Source: Pararge aegeria (taxonomy: Eukaryota; Arthropoda; Insecta; Lepidoptera; Nymphalidae). From it: a stretch of DNA of 64,000 nt. The translations under genes were made by a program, and so were the position numbers. Where the stretch lies: contig NC_053200.1 in the NCBI RefSeq assembly GCF_905163445.1, positions 6,696,001 to 6,760,000 of the forward strand, given 5' to 3'. Below the pieces are notes generated by a model. That model was not told the origin of the DNA. It saw only the letters and a list, made by a program, of their open reading frames with translations, and made no database searches. Shown here piece by piece: positions 1 through 11,029 of this stretch. Each line of letters starts with the position of its first letter. Within the stretch, counting starts at the first letter, position 1.

Positions 1-919
1 TGTTAGAAATTGGAACTGCCTTTGCGTAAAAGAGAATCTTTTATAAACTTCCTGATTTCGTTCTAATGTAATGTGAGTACGATTGTGAGATAAATGATAG
101 AACGTATTATGAACAAGTACTTTTACTTCTTATTTGAAATATATCTAATTACGTTTAATAATAATAAATTACGTTTTATACCTTAGTAAGTTTACATTAA
201 AAAACTAGGTGACTATACATAAGTAAAGCATTTGAACTCCAAAACTGCAGTTTGAATACAGTTGCTATTGCAGTTGACATAGCCGATATTCAGCTCCACA
301 GTTTGCATACATATGTGAAGCTGATAATAATTTGAACGCATACCAATTTCAAGCCGACGCGACGGTACATTGAGGGCATAGTTTGATCGGTACGCTTGAT
401 GCATTTATTATTTCAATAACAATGGTACTGCATACTGTAATCTGAAGTTGCATCAACCATTTCATACATGAAATTATTATATGAAATATGAACTTCAAAG
501 TCTTAGTCAAGCTTTCACTATAAATGTGCATTTAAGTTTACAGCATTATTATGATGTATCCAAAACCGCATATATCTTTTAACGTATTCCCTCAGCATAA
601 ACGCTGGTAATAAGTTACTGTGGCGTGGCGAGCCATAAATCACATAGCACTGTTACATTTTCGGAGGGTCTTTGAGCGATAGGCGTGTAGCGTTAAATAG
701 AACTATGTTAATAATTTTCATTCTATGATAGAATAGCGCTTGGCAATCCCACCTACCTATCGTAAGTAACGATGCAGCCTGAGGATAGCTCAGAAGCGGG
801 GATGGTCAATATTTTTCCTTTTTTGTTTCTAGAACCTGATCAGAAACCACTAATGACACGTTTTATTTTAGTGTTTAAATTTAATGATAGGATATGTTAT
901 TAGCATGAATATATCCCTA
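1..919. other. no recognised feature
   Basis: AT-rich sequence without a recognisable gene or repeat. Two overlapping minus-strand open frames (213-404 and 349-531) have no recognisable motif and are probably chance. Confidence 0.6.
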
Positions 920-1213
920 TCCCTACTAATATTATAAATGTGAATGTAAGTTTGTTTGTTACGCTTTCACGCAAAAACTACTAAACCGATCATCACGAAA
1001 CATTGTACACATATTCATGAAGGTATTTGAAGTAATATAGGATGCTTTTTAATATTTATTAAGCTCAGTTCTGTCGGAAGAGGGGACGAAAGTGTTTGAC
1101 GATTTTACACCAGGCTTAGCTATCTTAAAAACATAAAGTGCTGCCACATTTATGAGGCACATGTCTTTCGAAAAACAAAAACAAAAGCGGACGAAGTCGC
1201 GGGCAACAACTAG
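920..1213 (+). mobile_element. non-autonomous Helitron-like element
   Basis: The element starts TCCCTACTAATATTATAAATG after an A and ends GGGCAACAACTAG before a T. This matches the Helitron rule of insertion between A and T with TC and CTAG/CTRR termini. Internal phrases (TTTGTTTGTTACGC, CACGCAAAAAC, ACTAAACCGATC, GCGGACGAAGTCGCGGGC) are shared with the copy at 60098-60557. It has no coding capacity, so it would need an autonomous helper elsewhere. The class is assigned from termini and remembered lepidopteran families. Confidence 0.8.
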
Positions 1214-1319
1214 TATATAATATATATATAAATGTTTATCATGGTCTAGGCCCCCAATAAATAATTAATCAAATACGAAATCGAAAGATCCGTAATTAGT
1301 AGTGCTATCCTTTTCCTCG

Positions 1320-1640
1320 GAAGCGGTGATAGTGAGTAGGAGCTCGACTTCACTTTCAGGGGGCCGAGCTTTTTCCTACCTCTCACTTTTTCAAGTTATG
1401 TGCATTACAAGCAATTAAAATATCATTTGCTTAAACAGTAAAGGAAAACATCGTGAGGAAACCTGCATGTCATGAAAGTTCTCCATAATGTTTTCAAATG
1501 TGTGGAGTCCAACAATCCACACTGGGCCAGCGTGGTGGACTACGGCCTTAGGCTTGTGACAGTGTGGGAAGAGACTAGTGCCCTAAGAGACTCATGCCGT
1601 AGTGGGCCGGTATTGGGTTAAAATGATGATAATGATGATC
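1320..1640 (+). mobile_element. SINE family B (tRNA-derived, GAT-repeat tail)
   Basis: The tRNA-like head (GCGGTGATAGTGAGTAGGAGCTC) is followed by a body shared with about ten other places in the window (CATCGTGAGGAAACCTGCATG, GGGCCAGCGTGGTGGACTAC, AGTGGGCCGGTATTGGGTT) and a (GAT)n tail at 1622-1640. The B box region is degraded in this copy. Near full length. Confidence 0.82.
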
Positions 1641-2624
1641 CTACTCCCTTTAGATAAATAAGGATAGCTCTACTAACTACATAATTTGATAGCTTTGGAT
1701 TGCCCTCGCCCCTTTATTATAAACAACGATCAGCGCCATATTTGGCTATTGAGGATATATCTGCGTGCCACGTCCTCAACATTTGCCACTACTAAATAAA
1801 CCACCCCATAAATTCGAGTCTATAAATATCGTAAGAAAGGAATACAAGTAATAAAATGTACTACACGCTACATTCTTTTAACTTAGAACAAACCACTTAA
1901 CGAACTACAGTAGCGTTTCAGTTCGCCGTTCTGGCTTCTCGTTATATTAAATCTTTAATTTACTACATTATTAAGTGGCAACGAAATTGATTACAAATAT
2001 ATTACAGTGTTATTTTCCTCTTGTCCTGAAGTTCAACAAGAGTTTCAAGTTTGCTCATAAAACTTGTTCTAGGGATGCTGAGAATGTCAAAGCATGAGTA
2101 CGAGGCTTTAAAGACCTTCGATGGCACCTTACATGAACCTTGCTCGTCATTTGCAGCTTATAAAATACCAGCGGTCCCTCGCGACTTCGCGTATATCAAT
2201 TATATTATCATCAAATATATTCCGCGTATGTCAATTTTAAAAGATACGCTAAGCCTTTTTTTTTTAATTTTAAAGGGAAACAACATTGTCATACATGATT
2301 TTATCGAAACTTTAACCGTTCACTCAGCGCACGCAGCGGAAGCTCTCAAAAGGAAAAAAAACCCGATTTTGAACCATTCTTCATAGTGCTATGCTTCTTT
2401 TGGTCTGAGCGTGATGATATATAGCTTATAGTATTTCCTGATAAATAGGCTGTACAACAATGAAATAATTTAAAAAATTCGGACCACTCCTGAGATCATC
2501 GCGTTCAAGTAAAGCAGCAAACAAACTCGTTAGCTTTGTACGTTATAATAGGATGATATTATTTTTATTATTTATAAATAGATCATTAGAATAATCTATT
2601 TTCTTTTATTTAAATCCATACATA
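1641..2624. other. no supported gene; chance ORF
   Basis: A 111-codon plus-strand frame (2051-2386) has no recognisable domain. It runs across a stretch (2160-2190) resembling the GC-rich 3' end of a transposable element in reverse. I regard it as chance. Nothing else is recognised here. Confidence 0.5.
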
Positions 2625-2900
2625 TTATCATAAATATGAATTTGTATGTGTTAATTTATTTATTTGTTTGTTAGCTACGTTCAGCTCAACCACCGATCTT
2701 GATGATATTTAGCGCATTTTGTGGCATCTATTTAAGGATGCCAACTATCAGTTACGTCTTTACTCCAATCGTAAAGACTTAACTGATAGTTGGCACCCTG
2801 GAGAAGGATATATAATACTTTTATCCCGGGAAAACTGACAGATCCCGCACGATTTCTGAGAAATCGAAAAAATTTCTGGCGAAACTGTGTATAATAAACG
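2625..2900 (+). mobile_element. degenerate Helitron-like fragment
   Basis: Phrases typical of the lepidopteran Helitron family are present in order: ATAAATATGAATTTGTATG, TTTGTTTGTTAGCTACG, CAACCACCGATCTTGATG, GGAGAAGGATAT and ACTTTTATCCCGGGAAAA. No defined end is visible. The 24-bp-arm hairpin at 2740-2794 lies inside it. Confidence 0.5.
2740..2794. repeat. inverted repeat, 24-bp arms, 7-nt loop
   Basis: Arm 2740-2763 and arm 2771-2794 are reverse complements with one mismatch, separated by TCCAATC. The hairpin lies in the degenerate Helitron-like sequence. It could be a small insertion or a local inverted duplication. Confidence 0.85.
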
Positions 2901-3029
2901 CGACATAACTTCTAATAAGTCCCGCTTTTGCTGACCATCATCTTCCCGATATCCCCGCGTGAAATACAAATTTTTAGCCACATATAAAAATAAGACCATT
3001 ATTTTCATATAAATAAGTATATATCGATA

Positions 3030-3118
3030 ATCATCGCCATCTATCCCCCAAGTAAGGCTAGCTTGTGTTATGGGTACTAAGATGACTGATTAATATTTTT
3101 GTAAAAAATATGCTTAAA
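3030..3118 (-). mobile_element. SINE family A, 3' part (split copy)
   Basis: On the minus strand this is the tail half of SINE A: it shares CATCGCCATCTA, AGTAAGGCTAGCTTGTGTTATG, GGTACTAAGATGACTGAT and AATATTTTTGTA with the intact minus copy at 63260-63530. The match stops at the 5' end of the Helitron at 3119 and resumes at 3511. Confidence 0.85.
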
Positions 3119-3510
3119 TCTATATATATAAAAGAGAAAGTGTGTGGGTATGTTCCGTATAGGTTCCGAAACGGCTGAACCGATTTCAATGAAACTTTCA
3201 GAGAATCTCCGGATTGACCTAGCGAGTAATCCTGTAAAGTTTGGTGACGATCGGAGCACTAGGAGTGAACTCCGATTTTTGAACTGTCAAACTGTCAAAT
3301 ACAGCTTTTATTTGCTATGATGATATTCTATTGTTGGGTGTAGATCATGATCTTCACCCGCTCGAGAAAAGAATAGAAGAGAATGAATACGGAGAGAAAC
3401 AAATGATTTAATATATTATGAGACTTAAATTAAAAATTTAATGATGTAAGTTTATTGTTTGAATAAAATAAAGAAAAATCTAGCCCGGCGAACCGGGCTG
3501 GGTACGCTAG
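3119..3510 (+). mobile_element. non-autonomous Helitron inserted in SINE A
   Basis: The element starts TCTATATATATAAAAGAG after an A and ends GGGTACGCTAG before a T. A subterminal hairpin (AGCCCGG / CGAA / CCGGGCT, 3482-3499) lies 11 nt before the CTAG end, the textbook position for a Helitron terminator. The 392-bp length with no long ORF means it is non-autonomous. It carries the motif AACGGCTGAACCGATTTCAA. The flanks join into a continuous SINE A, confirming both boundaries. Confidence 0.9.
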
Positions 3511-3635
3511 TAACTTATAAAATACAGATGATCGTGTTAATGTCCATCACACAAACATTGTTCCAGTTATGGGAATAGAACCCACGGCTTTAAACTCAGA
3601 AAGCATGGACACTGCTCACTGCGGTAATCGGTCGT
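3511..3635 (-). mobile_element. SINE family A, 5' tRNA-like part (split copy)
   Basis: This continues the interrupted SINE: ACTTATAAAATACAGAT, CATCACACAAACATT and TTCCAGTTATGGGAAT, then a degraded reverse B box (AATAGAACCCACGG) and the head ending at AATCGGTCGT. The head is more diverged than in other copies, suggesting an older SINE. Confidence 0.83.
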
Positions 3636-4319
3636 TAGATTATGTTTTTCAGTTAAATAGTAATACATAACCGTGTATAATTATGTATTACTATTTTACA
3701 ATTTGAGAATAATATTTTCAGTTATTGCCCGATCACTATCGGCAATAAAACAATTCGCCGCTGGAAATGTAACTCCGCACAAGTCAGCTAACGGTGTCTA
3801 ATTTTAGAAGTTGTAAAATTTACGACAAAGGCGACATAATCCATCCGAAGTACGGTCCGAAGGGACGTGCTCGGCCTAGAAAATAATCTACCGTCAGCGG
3901 TCGACGATTTTTCATAGAAAAATATGTAAATGAGTGAGGTGACAAATTTCTACCTTAGTAAATTTTAGTTGTAACAGGACAATTCTATATATATTGTACG
4001 TTTATATTGTATTATGGATGTTTAGTAAATATTATATTATTTGGTATATTTTGCCCCTATTGGTAAACCACTAGCAGTTCATATTTCAGTGCGAGTTTGC
4101 CTCGTCTCTCTTTTATTGCTGCTCCAACTAGAAACAGAGTGATCAGCGGAGCTTTACAAGTACGCAGAGCTACGTTGGAACTCCATGTTTTCTACGGATC
4201 TCTACAATTTAATCATGCTTTGAGCATTGCTCTTAACATCGCAAGCCGAAAGACCCAGCATTTTACCCGTCGATTTTGAAAAGATAAGAACACACACGCT
4301 ATTTTATTACACCATTCGA
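3636..4319. other. no recognised feature
   Basis: No repeat family or gene is recognised. The 60-codon plus frame at 4097-4279 has no identifiable motif. Confidence 0.5.
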
Positions 4320-4500
4320 TAGTGCCCAAAAGACCAAATTTGGTTACATTTTGTGTAGCTGACCATATTGAGGAGGAAGAAAAATAGTTGTCGTCCGATT
4401 CTCAGACATACCGAAAATGCACCCAAAATTTCACGAGAATCGGTCAAGCTGTTTCGGAGGAGTTTTACTTGTGCGCACTAAACCGACGATCTTTCCACTT
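4320..4500. repeat. possible RTE-type LINE 3' remnant
   Basis: The phrases GTCCGATTCTCAGACATACC, AAAATTTCACGAGAATCGGT and TCAAGCTGTTTCGGAGGAGT resemble the 3' region of insect RTE-like LINEs as I remember them. There is no second copy in the window to confirm it. Class is uncertain. Confidence 0.35.
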
Positions 4501-4788
4501 TCAGTTAACCACCTGAACCTTGAAATCAAATTTCAATAAGTTATGCCTCAAGTTAAACCTCAGGCTAGAGGTGAAAATAAATGTCTTAGACGCATTTATT
4601 AACATTGTACGCCAACGCTCATATATCAGTTGCTGAAAAGTGAAAATATTTTTTCGTCGAGTTACGAACGCACGTCAGGACATTATGACTAATGACTGAC
4701 TTTCATGCTTATTCAGAAATATAATGCTGTGTTTTATTCGCGACAAAAATAGTAAGGTTGAATTATATATATGTTGTTTTATTTTTTT

Positions 4789-5015
4789 GACGGCCGATTG
4801 GTGCAGATAGCAGCGACCCTGCTCTCTGAGTCCAATGCCGTGGGCTGAAATATGTTTGAGTGTTGACCATGAATGTTTTCAGTGTCTGGGTGTATATATG
4901 TATATTGAAAGTATTTAGTATTCATGAAAATATTTATCGTACCCATAACACAAGCTACGCCTACTCTGAGACAAGATGGCAATGTGTTTATTGCCATAGT
5001 ACGAGTATATTTAAT
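4789..5015 (+). mobile_element. SINE family A, decayed
   Basis: The head GACGGCCGATTGGTGCAGATAG and body (CAGTGTCTGGGTGTAT, ACCCATAACACAAGCTACGC) match family A. The tRNA-like B box is lost by a deletion after CCGTGGGCT, so this copy probably cannot be transcribed by Pol III. Confidence 0.85.
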
Positions 5016-6047
5016 ATTTAGTAACTATTATTATTATTATTATTAAACTCTTTATTTGTATACCACAACATTAACATATACAAAATATAATAAAAACAGA
5101 AACATAAAGAAAGAAGTAGAATATAAAAGGCGGCTTAATAGCGATCTCTGCCAGGCAACCTTTGAGTTAGAAAAAAAAAGAAGAGGAGAAAAGACAGATT
5201 GTGGTACAAATTTTTACATGTACATGCATGCGAATAACTACATACCAATACATAAACTAGTGTAAACAAATAGCTTTAAGTACATAATAAGAAAAATAAA
5301 CTAATATATATAATAACAACACCTACATATTTAAATACTTTAACATACAATAAATGAGTAAGCATATATACTTACTCATGCTATTATAGTCGTCGACAAT
5401 ATAATGGGCCTTAACTGCTTTTTTAAATATCGCCAGTGATTAGGATCATATTTTAGTGCTTGTGAAATAAATCTTTATCTATATGTACAACTACAAAACC
5501 GTATCGTGACTAAGTGAGCGTCTGACATGGAACACACCAGCTAAGCATGTAGATCTCTTAATTTTTATTACCTCTACGCATGGTGATACGAAAGAGGATG
5601 AAAGTTATGGACATTCGATTTTATATTTGAAATCAACTATTTGTCTTAATAATCAACTCTTCGGGGGGTTAAATTGAAGGTGCCGTTATTGCATGCGATC
5701 TCAGGTTAGTGACGATTTTAGGTATGATTTTAATGAATCAGTTGACGTTTCTTAATCGTAATGGTCCTGTCACTACGAATGCAGAAAACGTAAATAGTAA
5801 AGACGTTTCACTTATTTTATCAGTGTATGATATCACACTTCCTAACCGTTATTGAATCTGTATTCGCAAGAACAGCTTCTTTAATATCTCTATCTCAGCT
5901 CTATAACTATCTCCGTAAGTACCAAGAATTAATTTCGCTAGTCCACTCACCTTGGTCACCGTTTAGAATATTTTATGCGCTACTGCGTTCTCCATGTCAT
6001 AACAGTTTCAGCTATATTATGTAATGAATATGTCATTTTATCTTTAA
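5016..6047. other. AT-rich, no gene; short TTA repeat
   Basis: A (TTA)n microsatellite at about 5027-5045 trails the SINE. The rest is AT-rich without a recognisable gene. Frames at 5056-5265 and 5827-6024 look like chance. Confidence 0.5.
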
Positions 6048-6373
6048 TCATCGTTTTCATCATATCAACCCATTACCGACCACAGGTCGCCTAGGACAAT
6101 AAGTAGTGCATAAGGTCGTAGAAAACCACGCTGGCCCAGTGTGGATTGGTAGACTCCACATACCTTTGAGAACATAAACAAAATCCCAGGCGTGCATGTT
6201 TCCTCACGATGTTGTGTGTGTTTTCCTTCACTATTGAAGGAATGAGGTGTGAGTATTTTAAATGGTTAAAACGCACATAACTTAAAAAAGTTAGAGGTAC
6301 GCGCTGGGATTCGAACTCGCCCCACCCGAATGTAAGGTCGAGCTCCTACCCATATGGGCTATAACCGCTTCAT
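6048..6373 (-). mobile_element. SINE family B, near full length
   Basis: Read on the minus strand: a head with A-box-like GCGGTTATAGCCCATATGGG, a B-box-like GTTCGAATCC, then the family body and a degraded (ATG)n tail. On the plus strand the diagnostic phrases are CCACGCTGGCCCAGTGTGGA, GTTTCCTCACGATGTTG and GCTGGGATTCGAACTCG. Confidence 0.85.
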
Positions 6374-6429
6374 TATTTTTATAGTAAGTACCCAATAGAT
6401 TAGCAGACGAATCAGATGACCCACGTGAT

Positions 6430-6545
6430 GGTATCCTCATGTGTGTGTAAATTGTAATTACACCCGGCAAAAAGATCCTTCAGAGCAGAACAGAGCACTG
6501 CAACAATGATGCTTGTCGGCAGAAACAAACATGGCGGTAGTATAT
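6430..6545 (+). repeat. dispersed repeat family E, fragment
   Basis: AATTACACCCGGCAA, GAACAGAGCACTGCAACAAT, GATGCTTGTCGGCAGAAA and ATGGCGGTAGTA match the repeat at 8900-9130 (-), 11775-12040 (+) and 57660-57860 (+). The class is not known to me. Confidence 0.6.
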
Positions 6546-6609
6546 CCCCGTATCCCGTATATATCCCAGTACTACTGATTTTTGATTTTAAAAAGTTACT
6601 AGTAACTGC

Positions 6610-6700
6610 CTTGTTGCTCTAGATAGCAGGTTCAGCTACGATATACGAAGGTCCTGGATTCGATTTTTGTTGCGAGACATTTATTTGTTAGGTATTAAAA
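6610..6700 (+). mobile_element. degenerate tRNA-like SINE head
   Basis: The segment CTGCCTTGTTGCTCTAGATAGC followed by GGTCCTGGATTCGATTTTTG has the layout of a tRNA-derived promoter with a B box, and resembles a lepidopteran SINE head with 'ggtctagtggt...ggtcctgggttcgattcc'. It is too decayed to be a tRNA gene. Confidence 0.4.
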
Positions 6701-7611
6701 GTAACCATTGTTATCGATGCAAGGCTCAAGAGCTAAATCGATGAAATTTAAGCTAAATAAAACATTTTGTTTTATGTGGAGTTACCATCTTTAAGGATGG
6801 TAACTTGTAGGAAAAACACGCCTTTGTACTGTCTTATTTTCCTGACAACTTTGACGTAGCTCTGTATCACTTTTTACCACTCTACCCTAAGTGAGCTTTT
6901 TACATGCGCTATAGATCTAAGCTTAAGAATCAAACTTTCGATAAATGTACCTATTGCGATATAGTTTGCATTTCATGTTTTCCCCAAACATAAACAACGC
7001 AGTATCTTCACGGTACATAAAGCGGGTCATTTTTACGTGCCCTGCCTCGTACTATATTAGCCGTGGTGTCGCTGCAGGGCGCAGATAGTCGACGTTCACT
7101 ACTCAGTGAACACGTAACTCTTTATAACCATCCTTAGAATTTTAGCAATATACCTACAGTGCATTTTTGGAGAGATTTAGACCTTTTTCAGTTCTCGAGG
7201 TGCTGAGAAATCGACTCGGAATAAAAATTGTAGCTTTGGCAGGTATATTCCTAACGAATAAACTTTGAAAATCCCTTACGAATCTGGCTTAAATATTGCA
7301 GTTATCGAGTTTTCCTAAAGTAAAAATATTGTTATTTCCATGAGCACGTTAAGTTGTCGACTCGTAGGTATATCATAATGACAAATTTTCAACTGTGAAT
7401 CTTGAAAACTATTGTGGGTTTTGAAGAACGATTGGGATTATGGTGTGTATGTGTATGTATCAAAAACTTCGCGGCTTAAAAAAACTGCTTTAGAATATGC
7501 TAACAAATTCATTTAATATGAAACACAGATTGACCTAGTAACCCCACTTTTAAATTTCATTTTACTCGCTCCGTTTTGGCCTCTTTTGCACTGAAAATAT
7601 GTATTTATTTT
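6701..7611. other. no recognised feature
   Basis: AT-rich sequence with no recognised repeat or coding signal. Confidence 0.5.
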
Positions 7612-7863
7612 ATCATTTTGGATCATCATCATCATCATCACATCAACCGATAGACGTCCACTGCTGGACATAGGTCTTTTGTAGGGAGTTCCAAGTTCCA
7701 CGATTCTGAGCCGCTTGGATCCAACGGCTACCTGCGACGCGCTTAATGTCGTCTGTCCACCTCGTTGGGGGTCGACCAACGCTGCGCTTACCAGTACGGG
7801 GCTGCCATTCCAGCACCTTGAGACCCCAACGTCCATCCTTTCTCCGAACTAATCATTTTGGAT
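7612..7863 (-). mobile_element. 5'-truncated LINE (family D) with target duplication
   Basis: On the minus strand the insert (7624-7851) encodes the last part of a LINE ORF2; one frame reads GRPPTRWTDDIKRVAGSRW, a C-terminal motif of lepidopteran non-LTR elements. It ends with a stop and an (ATG)n tail. Both flanks carry ATCATTTTGGAT (7612-7623 and 7852-7863), a perfect 12-bp target-site duplication. This is the signature of target-primed reverse transcription with severe 5' truncation. The clade (CR1, Jockey or relative) is not settled from this piece. Confidence 0.85.
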
Positions 7864-7884
7864 ATTAAATTTAATTACTATCCT

Positions 7885-8035
7885 AACTAAATCTTACTAA
7901 TAAAATATTAAATTGGAATGCGAGTTTGTTTGTTATGATTTGAGTCTTAATATCCAACCGTTCATTATATAATTTTTTATAGACAGTGCAGGGTTACAAA
8001 AAAGGACCTAGGTTTCCTTTTACTCGGAAAATAGT
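7885..8035 (+). mobile_element. degenerate Helitron-like 5' region
   Basis: CTTACTAATAAAATATTAAA and GAATGCGAGTTTGTTTGTTA resemble the Helitron 5' start seen at 920 and 60098. No matching 3' terminus is found. Confidence 0.35.
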
Positions 8036-8624
8036 TGTATATAATAGGATAAACCGCATTGATAGACAACCTCTTCATTACTATTCACTATTATACCGCG
8101 AGCGGTACAACTTCAGTTTCATAATTATTTTTTTAATTTCATCAATTAGTTCATCAAGTCATCACTAGTAAGTTATGACGGAGAGAACGAAACACAATTC
8201 TCACAAGATGGAGTTTTTTCAATTCCTTATAAATCGTAGTTAACTTTCACGCTATCGAATTAGTAAACGTAGGTGGAACATTAAAACCCGCATCCTGAAC
8301 GATTCGTGTTTACCATTTTGGTACCAAAAGCTTCAAAATAATCTAGAAGCTATTGCCTATATTCTGCTCTGAATAAATTTCGGCAAAACAAGCTCACTTT
8401 AGGCTTCCACTGCGCGCGGTTCATTCCAACTCCTGACAAAATGATGGAATACGTTATTAATTCATTTAAAATGTACCCTAACACTTTGAATAATTCATAA
8501 ACGTATACATTTTATATAGCGACGTATGGAGTGACTCAATTATAACAAATTCTGTGTTGAAATCTTACACAGTAAGTGTTATGCTCTCTTTTAAGTGTAA
8601 TATGGAAAGGGTAGCTTTGGATAT
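8036..8624. other. no recognised feature
   Basis: AT-rich. The plus-strand frame at 7986-8168 lacks recognisable motifs. Confidence 0.5.
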
Positions 8625-8890
8625 AAATAAAGGAGAAAGTAAGAAAATATATCTTGTTTGGTGTTCAAATTAATATACCTCGTCCGTAAGTTTAAAATTG
8701 AAAATCCCATGAATATTGATGAAATTGAGAAAAAATCTAATCCGCCATTTTGTGGCGGCGGCCATCTTGGACTGATTTTCCCCAAACATCCTTAAAACCT
8801 TCTCGACTAATTCACCTTTCAAACAAAAAAAAAACAAGATCAAAATCGGTTCACCCGTTCGGGAAATAAGATGACACAGCAGAAACGGAC
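8625..8890 (-). repeat. transposon-like remnant, reverse orientation
   Basis: On the minus strand it reads GGTGAACCGATTTTGATC, then CCAAGATGGCCGCCGCCACA and AAAATGGCGGATTAG. This resembles the 5' sequence of a dispersed arthropod element with the 'cggctgaaccgattttgat' signature. Open frames crossing it (8591-8785, 8670-8993) follow from this repeat, not from a gene. Confidence 0.45.
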
Positions 8891-8899
8891 TATTTTTAT

Positions 8900-9130
8900 A
8901 TTTACGATTAGTAGTAGAGCTTTTTGCGACAAAGCTCGTCCGGGGAAGTACTACCGCCATGCTTATTTCTGCCGCTAAGCAGCATTGTTGCAATGCTGTG
9001 TTCCGGTCTGAAGGGCGTGGTTGCCGTTGTTACAGGTTAACTTTATCATGTAAAGGTTCTGCTCCTTGCATGCTCTGTGAATTGTTGCTCTACCTATAGG
9101 AGATGGTTTCCACTGACCATCAATTATTAA
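8900..9130 (-). repeat. dispersed repeat family E
   Basis: The reverse complement shares CGGCAACCACGCCCTTCAGA, CCGGAACACAGCATTGCAAC, GCAGAAATAAGCATGGCGGT and CGGACGAGCTTTGTCGC with the plus-strand copies at 11775 and 57660. Confidence 0.7.
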
Positions 9131-9134
9131 TATA

Positions 9135-9138
<4 letters not shown>

Positions 9139-9170
<32 letters not shown>

Positions 9171-9212
9171 TACACACACACGCACGCACACGCACACTCA
9201 CACGCACAGACA
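9139..9212. repeat. (CA)n microsatellite
   Basis: A pure ACAC run of about 30 nt is followed by interrupted CACG/CACA repeats. It lies at the edge of the family E copy. Confidence 0.95.
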
Positions 9213-11029
9213 CGACAAACTTATAACACCCCGTCATGTTTGCTGCGGGAGTGAAAAAATAACTCTAGAGAGAGGATGTTTTAACCACCTAGCGGTATAC
9301 TTGACGACCTAATTTTTGTGACCTAATGTGTATAAACAATACATAAAAAATCGGTCAAGCATTTCCGGATGCGATGAATGTGACCACAAACACAGTGATA
9401 CAAGATATTTACTATTGTTTATTAAATATATAGCATAACAGTACCATCCGTTAGAAGTTTCTTTGCTAACACATGGCACTGAGCCATTATACTCTGCCAA
9501 CAATTAATGTCACAGACAACAAATATGACTGTAACAAACAGAAGCAATTACCTAATTGAAGGTATAAAAACTGCAGATACGAAGTTGTTCATACACTGAC
9601 TGTACGAACGCAGCGATAAGCCCACGTTCAAACAGATTTATATTTTTATAATTTCCAGAAGGATAAATAAAATATGCAGTATGTTGAAGAATTATAGCAA
9701 TTATTCAAAAACACACACAATTATTAAAAAAAAAGATACGTTAAGTTAAAAGTTTGTAAATACCAAAAAAGAAGTTAATCTTAGTATTTATTAGAAATCC
9801 GTGAGAGCCATGAGACTTACAGCCAGCTAGACATTAGAAAACTGCAGTATACTTTACATTCAAAAAATTACCAATATTTTTAAAAATTAAAAATATTATG
9901 TATGTTAAGCAGTAAATGCTCTTAATATTTCACTGAAGAGTATTTTGTTGAGTGTTGCAGTATTTTAGTTTAGTTTATTTTACCTTTTAGTTTAGTTTTC
10001 TTTTAAATAATATTCTAAAAACAATAGAAAGAAGGAAATAAACACATAATTTATGTAGTTATATGGAAAAGTGCTGATCTTTGGTAAAAGCGAGATGTGA
10101 TGTTTGTACGGTAGGCACTGACATATCAACTAAAAACCGCATCAGAAACATAAGTTAATGTGTAAAGGGTCTTACTGAAATGCAACTAAACAGAAGAGTG
10201 TGTTACGTCAAGCAGCCGTATAATAGAGTGAACGCTACGGAGTATAATAAGCCTTGACATGTTTCATATAACAGAAGCGGTTCGTTAAATTGCGTTGTTT
10301 ACTGTTGTTTGTTATTTTCTTTTGACAAACATACTGAACTACTATTTTAATGTATTTTCTAATAAATACTATAAGATAAATAAATTCTACTCATATTATG
10401 TACGTACGTATATAGGCTACTTTTTAACCCGTTAAAATTCTACCCTGGGTTCTCGCGCAATTTGTGAGAACTGAATTTCATACCTGTTTTTGATCGCTTT
10501 ACCTAGTTTACCATAGCAAACTGGCCTGCTGTCGTATTTTCCAAATATTTCGTAATGCTTTTACTACCTGTATTTAGCGGTCTATTTACTCTTTTTTCAT
10601 AGCGATGTTTCCATTCCAGCACCTAAGAACCCTAGCGGCGATCGGGACTTTGACTAAGTGCTCCGCCCATTACCACTGGGCTACCAGATTATGTTAAATA
10701 CTTAATTATTGACTTGACTAAGACTTTTGATGCGTCCATACAGTGAATGGTAGCGAGAAGACGGCGATGACTACATTCTTAAACTTACTCGTAAAACTAA
10801 GTTCCAGTGAGTTACAAGTGTTCCAAATGCGCTCAGTTCTAAGAAGAAGAACAAAAACACAACTCGTGACTGATTCGTTGACTATATCAGTAACTCAGGC
10901 TCTTCTATTGATGTTTGCATTTCTGATTTGATCATGCAAACAAACTCCGAGTACCTATAAATAAAAAAAATAACTAAAAAAATTAAATTTTGTATATAAA
11001 TCCCTAATAAATCCCTAATAAAAGCCCCG
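9213..11029. other. no supported gene; minor motifs
   Basis: Mostly AT-rich. A TATAAAA box lies at about 9561-9567 with no coding sequence downstream. A short fragment at about 10612-10690 (CCATTCCAGCACCTAAGAAC, CTCCGCCCATTACCACT) resembles LINE family D on the minus strand. Frames at 9309-9503 and 10743-10931 look random. Confidence 0.45.

Noticed and set aside
2051..2386. 111-codon plus-strand frame
   Set aside because: No domain, AT-driven composition and partial overlap with transposon-like sequence.
7513..7836. 107-codon minus-strand frame
   Set aside because: It reads the LINE family D fragment in the wrong frame; the true ORF2 motif (RWTDDIKRVAG) is in another frame.
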